Assembly: GCF_015163075.1 (NCBI RefSeq)
Contig: NZ_JADDXU010000016.1
Span: 173,135-237,134, forward strand
Reading direction: 5' to 3'
DNA: 64,000 nt
From: Streptomyces justiciae
GTDB taxonomy: Bacteria > Actinomycetota > Actinomycetes > Streptomycetales > Streptomycetaceae
The notes under the pieces were generated by a model. It searched no databases. It worked only from the letters and a program-made list of their open reading frames with translations, and had not been told where the DNA came from. The position numbers were made by a program, and so were the translations under genes. Position 1 is the stretch's first letter. Each line of letters opens with the position of its first letter. Shown here piece by piece: positions 59,746 through 64,000 of this stretch.

Positions 59746-60786
59746 ATGAGCCGCATGTCCCAGCCCGACCCCGAGCTCACCCACCGGCTCAGCAGACGAG
59801 GCATGCTCGGTGTGGCAGCGGGCGCCACCGCGGCCGCGCTGCTGGGCGCCGCGGCGTCCCCGGCCGGCGCCGCCACCGAGGCCACGACCGGCTCCGCGGG
59901 CCGCGGCCGTCCCGTCCTGCCGCCCGGCAGGCTCGGCATCCAGCTCTACAGCCTCCGCGACAAGGTCTCCACCCTCGGCTTCGCCCCCGTCTTCGCCGAA
60001 CTCGAGAAGTACGGCTACGACGAGGTCGAGTTCGCCGGCTACACCCAGGGCTCGGCCGGCCCCATCACCCTCGCCCAGCTCAAGCGGCTGGCCAGGGACC
60101 ACGGCCTGAACCCGATCGGCAGCCACGTCGGCTACTACTCCGACGACCCGAACGCCTACACCTTCGCCCAGAACCTCACCAAGGTCCTCGACGACGCCCA
60201 GGCCCTCGGCCTCAAGCACATAGGCACCGCCTCAGGACCGTTCCGCTACGGCTCGACCGTGGACGCCTGGAAGCGGGCGGCCGAGGAGTTCAACACCTAC
60301 GGCGCTGCGGCCAAGGCGCGCGGCATGAAGTTCTACCAGCACAACCACTCCGAGGAGTTCTCCTTCGCCACCGACAACCCCAAGGTCCGCCTCTACGACG
60401 TGCTGCTCGTGGAGACCGACCCGGACCTGGTGTTCCTGGAGATGGACATCTTCTGGGCCTACTCGGGCCAGTTCCGCTTCTCCAAGCGCCCCGACGGCAG
60501 CCCCGCCCCCTTCGAGCCGCTGGACTACGTCCTCAAGCAGCCCCACCGCTACCCGCTGTTCCACGTCAAGGACGGTGTCAGCGACCCGGCCGACACCTAC
60601 GGCTACCGCATGACCGACGTCGGCGACGGCGACATCGACTACCAGCGCTTCATCTCCGCCGTGACCCGGCTGCGCGGTGAACGCCTGGCCCACCACTGGC
60701 AGGCCGAACACGACCAGCCCACCGAGTCGTTCACGTTCGCCCGCCGCTCCAGCGCGTATCTGCACTCCCTGCGCGAGAAGTGCTGA
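59746..60786 (+). CDS. Tat-exported sugar phosphate isomerase/epimerase-like protein
   Basis: A 346-residue protein with the Tat signal LSRRGMLGVAAGATAAALLG (SRRxxL). The mature TIM barrel begins RLGIQLYSLRDKVSTLGFAP. Further conserved pieces are GMKFYQHNHSEEFSF, LVFLEMDIFWAYSGQ, YPLFHVKDGV and HWQAEHDQP, which hold the expected metal-binding histidine, glutamate and aspartate. It is an exported member of a fold that is usually cytoplasmic; exported relatives often act on 3-keto or other oxidised sugars. The 60-base gap from eboF has a new ribosome site (GAGGAG), so it may or may not belong to the ebo operon. Confidence 0.9.
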   Translation: MSRMSQPDPELTHRLSRRGMLGVAAGATAAALLGAAASPAGAATEATTGSAGRGRPVLPPGRLGIQLYSLRDKVSTLGFAPVFAELEKYGYDEVEFAGYTQGSAGPITLAQLKRLARDHGLNPIGSHVGYYSDDPNAYTFAQNLTKVLDDAQALGLKHIGTASGPFRYGSTVDAWKRAAEEFNTYGAAAKARGMKFYQHNHSEEFSFATDNPKVRLYDVLLVETDPDLVFLEMDIFWAYSGQFRFSKRPDGSPAPFEPLDYVLKQPHRYPLFHVKDGVSDPADTYGYRMTDVGDGDIDYQRFISAVTRLRGERLAHHWQAEHDQPTESFTFARRSSAYLHSLREKC

Positions 60787-60803
60787 GGGTCCGCACGGCG
60801 GCA

Positions 60804-60847
60804 TGAGGAGGCCCTCCCCGATGTCCGATCCGGGGAGGGCCTCCTCA
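60804..60847. terminator. Very strong bidirectional terminator
   Basis: TGAGGAGGCCCTCCCCG (60804-60820) pairs perfectly with CGGGGAGGGCCTCCTCA (60831-60847), a 17-bp stem and 10-base loop. It lies in the 74-base gap between the convergent stops at 60786 and 60861. Confidence 0.92.
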
Positions 60848-60860
60848 CGCGCGCGTGCCG

Positions 60861-62255
60861 CTATGCCACGGGCGTCGGCTGCGGCACCGGCGTCCGGCCC
60901 GGCTGCCGCAGCAGCAGGGCGAGCACCGCCGCCACCATGGAGACGGCGCCGGCCAGGGCGTACGCCCCGTCGTAGCCCCAGGCCGCGACGACCATGGAGC
61001 CGAGGCCACCGCCGAACAGGCCGCTGATCAGCTTGCCGCTGTACACCAGGCCGTAGTTGGTGGCGTTGTAGTTCTCCCCGAAGTAGTCCGGCGTGAGCGC
61101 CGCGAAGAGCGGATAGAAGGCGCCGCCGCCGAAACCGGAGAGGAACGCGAAGAACAGGAACAGCGACTCGCTCCTGATGTCGCCCGCCCAGATCACGCCG
61201 AACTGGGCCAGGCCCAGCACGACGATCACGAACACCAGGGCCTGCTTGCGGCCCCACTTGTCGGACAGCCAGCCCACGACACCGCGGCCGATGCCGTTGA
61301 TGACCGCCATGACACCCATCGAGGACGCCGCCACCAGCGGGCCGAAGCCCACCTCCTTCGCGTAGTCGACCTGGAAGGAGATGCCGAAGATCGACACTCC
61401 CGCGGTCATCACGATGAGGACCCACATCAGGGGGAGCATGCCGGTCCTGACGGCCTCCTTCGGCGTGTACTGCCGTGCCGCCGGAGGGTTCTTGGCGAGG
61501 CTCGTCGCGTTCTTCCCGTTGCCCGCGTGCGTCAGCGGATCGATGTCCGCGGGCCACCAGTTCTTCGGCGGGTCCTTGAAGAAGAAGGCGCTCCCGAAGA
61601 CCACGATCATGATGTAGCAGCCGATCAGGTCCAGGACCCGGTGGTAGTTCGCGGTGTCGAAGCCGTAGTTGAAGATGAAGATGAACGGCAGGGACCCGTA
61701 CGCGAAGCCGCCGTTGACGAACCCCGTCTTCGCTCCCCGGCGTTCGGGGAACCACTTGCCGACCATGTTGATGCAGGTCGCGTAGACGAGCCCGGCGCCG
61801 ATGCCCCCGACGACACCGAAGCCCAGGATCGCCAGCCAGACGTTGCTCAGATGCGACAGGGCGAGGAACCCGATGACGCACAGAGCCGAGCCGGCGTACA
61901 TGGCCTGACGAGCCGTCAGCAGGCCCTTCTCCCGCAGCCAGCCCGCCGGGAAGGCGACGCCGGCCTGGAAGAAGACCCAGACGCTGAGGATCCAGAAGGT
62001 GTTGCTCTGCGTCCAGCCGTGGGCGTGGGACAGGGTGTCCTCCGCCGAGCCGTACGCGTACTCGAAGACACTGATGGCCATCATGGCGATCCACGGCAGA
62101 TACACCATGAGCTTGCGGGAGTGACCGAGGATGTCCCGGTCGGTCTCACCGACGCGGAAGACACGTCCGTGTGCGTCGGTCACTTCTCGGTAGGGACGGT
62201 GTGCGGCGTCGGGGTCGGTCGACGTGCTGTTCTTCGCGATGGGATCTGCCGTCAT
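60861..62255 (-). CDS. OFA-family MFS transporter (copy 1 of tandem pair)
   Basis: A 464-residue membrane protein with 12 predicted helices. Before helix 1 it has a soluble stretch with YREVTDAHGRVFRVGETDRD, shared with the next gene. OFA features are GVVGGIGAGLVYATCINMVG and KWFPERRGAKTGFVNGG. A cytoplasmic loop carries FKDPPKNWWPADIDPL and the central YTPKEAVRTG. It probably moves oxalate, formate or a related carboxylate. It lies 48 bases downstream of its paralogue in the same direction. Start ATG 62255. It ends the leftward operon at a strong terminator. Confidence 0.9.
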   Translation of the reverse strand: MTADPIAKNSTSTDPDAAHRPYREVTDAHGRVFRVGETDRDILGHSRKLMVYLPWIAMMAISVFEYAYGSAEDTLSHAHGWTQSNTFWILSVWVFFQAGVAFPAGWLREKGLLTARQAMYAGSALCVIGFLALSHLSNVWLAILGFGVVGGIGAGLVYATCINMVGKWFPERRGAKTGFVNGGFAYGSLPFIFIFNYGFDTANYHRVLDLIGCYIMIVVFGSAFFFKDPPKNWWPADIDPLTHAGNGKNATSLAKNPPAARQYTPKEAVRTGMLPLMWVLIVMTAGVSIFGISFQVDYAKEVGFGPLVAASSMGVMAVINGIGRGVVGWLSDKWGRKQALVFVIVVLGLAQFGVIWAGDIRSESLFLFFAFLSGFGGGAFYPLFAALTPDYFGENYNATNYGLVYSGKLISGLFGGGLGSMVVAAWGYDGAYALAGAVSMVAAVLALLLRQPGRTPVPQPTPVA

Positions 62256-62303
62256 TGCAGGCCAATTCCTCCGTGTCAGGCCATACGTGTCAGACGATGC
62301 GGG

Positions 62304-63695
62304 TCAGGCCATTTCCTCGCCGAGCGGCTGTGGGTTGGGGGCGATACCGCGGCTGGTCCTCGGAGTTCCGGGCGCCTTCAGGAACACGGCGAGCACCGCG
62401 GAGGCCAGACCGATGCTGCCGGCCAGGACGAACGCGCCCTCGTAGTCCCACGCGTCGACGACGACCGCACCCATTCCGGAGCCCACGAGACCGGAGATGA
62501 GCTTCGAGCTGTAGACCATGCCGTAGTTGGAGGCGTTGTTGTTCTCACCGAAGTAGTCCGCCGTCATCGCCGCGAACAGCGGGAAGATCGCGCCGCCGCC
62601 GAAGCCGGAGACCATGGAGCAGAACAGGAAGAACGGCATGCTGCCCATCTGGCCCGAGACCAGCACACCGAACTGGGCGGTGCCCAGCACCAGACACACG
62701 ATGATCAGCGTGTTGCGGCGCCCGTAGCGGTCGGATATCCAGCCGATGACGCCACGGCCGGTGCCGTTGACGATCGCCTTCAGCGACATGGCCGTGGCCA
62801 CGATCCCGCCCGCGAAGCCCATGTCCTTGCCGAACGGCACCTGGAAGGCGATACCGAAGATGTTGATGCCGGCCGTGCACAGCAGGCAGAACCACATCAT
62901 CCACAGAACGGGCTGACGAGAGGCCTCCTTCGGGGTGTACTGCTTGGGGGACGGCGGGTTCTTCTCCAGCGCCCGGCGGATCTTCGGGTCGTCGGTGGCT
63001 TTGAGCGGGTCGACGTGCGCGGGCCACCAGTTCTTCGGCGGGTCCTTGAAGAACCAGCCGGCCGACGCCACGACCAGGCACAGTCCGATGCCCACACTGG
63101 CGAGCACGGTCTGGTAGTTGCTCAGGTCCATGTACGAGGTGAACAGGAACACGAAGGGCACCGAGCCGTAGGCGAAACCGCCGTTGACGAAGCCGGTCTT
63201 GCCGCCCTTGCGCTCCGGATACCACTTGCCGACCATGTTGACGCAGGTCGCGTAGACGAGACCGGCGCCGATACCGCTGCACATGCCGAAGCCGAAGTAG
63301 GCCACCAGCACGTTCGGCGCGTACGCCAGCGAGAGATAGCCGAGCATCGTGCCGACGGCGCCGAGCATCATCGCCGTACGGGCCGGAAGTTTGCCGCTCT
63401 CGCGCAGCTGTCCGGCGGGGAAGGCCACGGCCGCCTGGAAGAACACCCAGACGCCCATCAGCCAGAAGATGTGCCCGCTGCTCCACAGATGAGCCTCGTG
63501 GAGGGTGTCCTCCGCCGACGTGAACGCGTACTCGGCGGAGCTGATGCCCATCATGCCCACCCACGGCAGGATGACCATCCACCTGCGCTTGCGGCCCATG
63601 ATGTCCACATCGGACTCCCCGATGCGGTACACGCGGCCATTGCGGTCCGTCACCTCCCGATACGGGACGGACGTCGAATAGTCGATGGTTGTCAT
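62304..63695 (-). CDS. OFA-family MFS transporter (copy 2 of tandem pair)
   Basis: A 463-residue membrane protein clearly paralogous to the gene at 60861-62255: same N-terminal YREVTDRNGRVYRIGESDVD, same AGLVYATCVNMVGKWYPER segment and same FKDPPKNWWPAHVDPL loop. So a tandem duplication. ATG 63695 gives MTTIDYSTSVPYREV; GGAG lies 14-18 bases upstream, a rather long spacing. It follows the CoA-transferase gene (stop 63826) by 130 bases, which hold the likely promoter. Together they suggest oxalate uptake coupled to formate export. Confidence 0.9.
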   Translation of the reverse strand: MTTIDYSTSVPYREVTDRNGRVYRIGESDVDIMGRKRRWMVILPWVGMMGISSAEYAFTSAEDTLHEAHLWSSGHIFWLMGVWVFFQAAVAFPAGQLRESGKLPARTAMMLGAVGTMLGYLSLAYAPNVLVAYFGFGMCSGIGAGLVYATCVNMVGKWYPERKGGKTGFVNGGFAYGSVPFVFLFTSYMDLSNYQTVLASVGIGLCLVVASAGWFFKDPPKNWWPAHVDPLKATDDPKIRRALEKNPPSPKQYTPKEASRQPVLWMMWFCLLCTAGINIFGIAFQVPFGKDMGFAGGIVATAMSLKAIVNGTGRGVIGWISDRYGRRNTLIIVCLVLGTAQFGVLVSGQMGSMPFFLFCSMVSGFGGGAIFPLFAAMTADYFGENNNASNYGMVYSSKLISGLVGSGMGAVVVDAWDYEGAFVLAGSIGLASAVLAVFLKAPGTPRTSRGIAPNPQPLGEEMA

Positions 63696-63825
63696 CTTGG
63701 TCAAGCACTCCTTGCGTCGAAAGATCTGGCCAGCGCCCCCTGTCCAAATGCCTTTCGTGCGCACACGGGTCCCGGGGCCACGCCGACGCGCACCGTCGGC
63801 CGACCCCTCGCTCACTCACGTCACG

Positions 63826-64000
63826 TCAGATCACCCCGCTCGTCTTCAGCAGGCGCAATTCCTCGTCACCCAGGCCGAGTTCACCCACGTAGATCTCCTC
63901 GTTGTGTTGGCCGAGGAGGGGGGAGGGGGTGATGCGGGTGGGTGAGTCGGAGAGTTTGAGGGGGTTGCCTACGGTGGTGTAGGCGCCGCGTTCGGGATGG
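63826..64000 (-). CDS. C-terminus of a class III CoA-transferase (formyl-CoA transferase-like), 5' end off window
   Basis: Reading leftward from the window edge to the TGA whose complement is 63826-63828, the last 58 residues are visible. They include HPERGAYTTVGNPLKLSDSP, then PSPLLGQHNEEI and a final LKTSGVI. This is the closing part of CaiB/BaiF/Frc-type CoA-transferases, including formyl-CoA:oxalate CoA-transferase. Next to two OFA transporters, an oxalate-activating role is the best inference. Lysine AAA and glutamine CAA codons appear, like the PanE-like gene at 35189. The catalytic aspartate lies outside the window. Confidence 0.82.
   Translation of the reverse strand, partial: HPERGAYTTVGNPLKLSDSPTRITPSPLLGQHNEEIYVGELGLGDEELRLLKTSGVI

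Noticed and set aside
60855..63932. A 1025-codon open frame on the plus strand antisense to the two OFA transporters
   Set aside because: It is the mirror of two well-supported transporter genes. Its translation is Arg/His/Asp-rich without domains, as expected from the opposite strand of high-GC coding DNA.

Overview
The window is high-GC DNA with GTG starts, GGAGG-type ribosome binding sites, many 4-base ATGA/GTGA gene overlaps and strong C/G third-position bias. This is typical of a soil actinomycete, almost certainly Streptomyces. All coordinates and motif calls were read by eye from the sequence. Family names come from recognising motifs, not from database searches.

Layout. Positions 1-3.8 kb hold small metabolic and regulatory genes: an XRE/MmyB regulator cut by the window edge, pterin dehydratase, a methyltransferase, and a YafY/WYL regulator facing two small genes across a palindrome. 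Positions 3.85-15.8 kb form a secreted plant-polysaccharide island: PL11 rhamnogalacturonan lyase, GH74 xyloglucanase, GH48 and GH6 cellobiohydrolases and a GH5 endoglucanase. Four of these five carry a CBM2 module, and CebR-type 14-bp operators lie in the GH48/GH5 divergent promoter region. Positions 16-29.7 kb are mixed housekeeping and accessory genes: two methyltransferase/SDR enzymes, EamA and DHA2 transporters, aldo/keto reductase, long-chain acyl-CoA ligase, Lrp, LysR/BASS and MarR/quinone-reductase pairs, and an isochorismatase-like protein.

Positions 29.7-39.7 kb form a formate module. It contains a leftward operon (PanE-like reductase, molybdopterin FDH catalytic subunit, fused NuoE-NuoF diaphorase subunit, iron-sulfur subunit, FdhD). 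Divergent to it are an OFA-family oxalate/formate-type transporter with a 46-residue partner, a KAS III and a GntR regulator. The FDH large subunit is unusual: its N-terminal iron-sulfur part is a separate protein encoded at the other end of the operon. At the right edge (60.8-64 kb) two more OFA transporters follow the end of a class III CoA-transferase (formyl-CoA transferase-like). The window therefore probably carries much of an oxalate-to-formate-to-CO2 route in two separate pieces.

Positions 41.1-60.8 kb form a long rightward block. A ROK repressor is followed by a ribose-type sugar ABC transporter, a Gfo/Idh/MocA oxidoreductase, a sugar isomerase-like protein, a secreted PQQ-type sugar dehydrogenase and a ThuA-DUF1080 lipoprotein. 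This set suggests uptake and oxidation of a glycoside, perhaps through 3-keto sugars. After a strong terminator comes a tightly overlapped seven-gene operon that I identify as an actinobacterial form of the ebo cluster: EboC-like UbiA prenyltransferase, EboA, EboB (TatD), EboE and EboF, plus a TIM-barrel isomerase. The usual EboD (3-dehydroquinate-synthase-like cyclase) is absent, and an inositol-3-phosphate-synthase-like cyclase stands first in the operon instead. This is the best candidate for a poorly described system: a prenylated cyclitol-like product or export function, with its own sugar supply genes next door.
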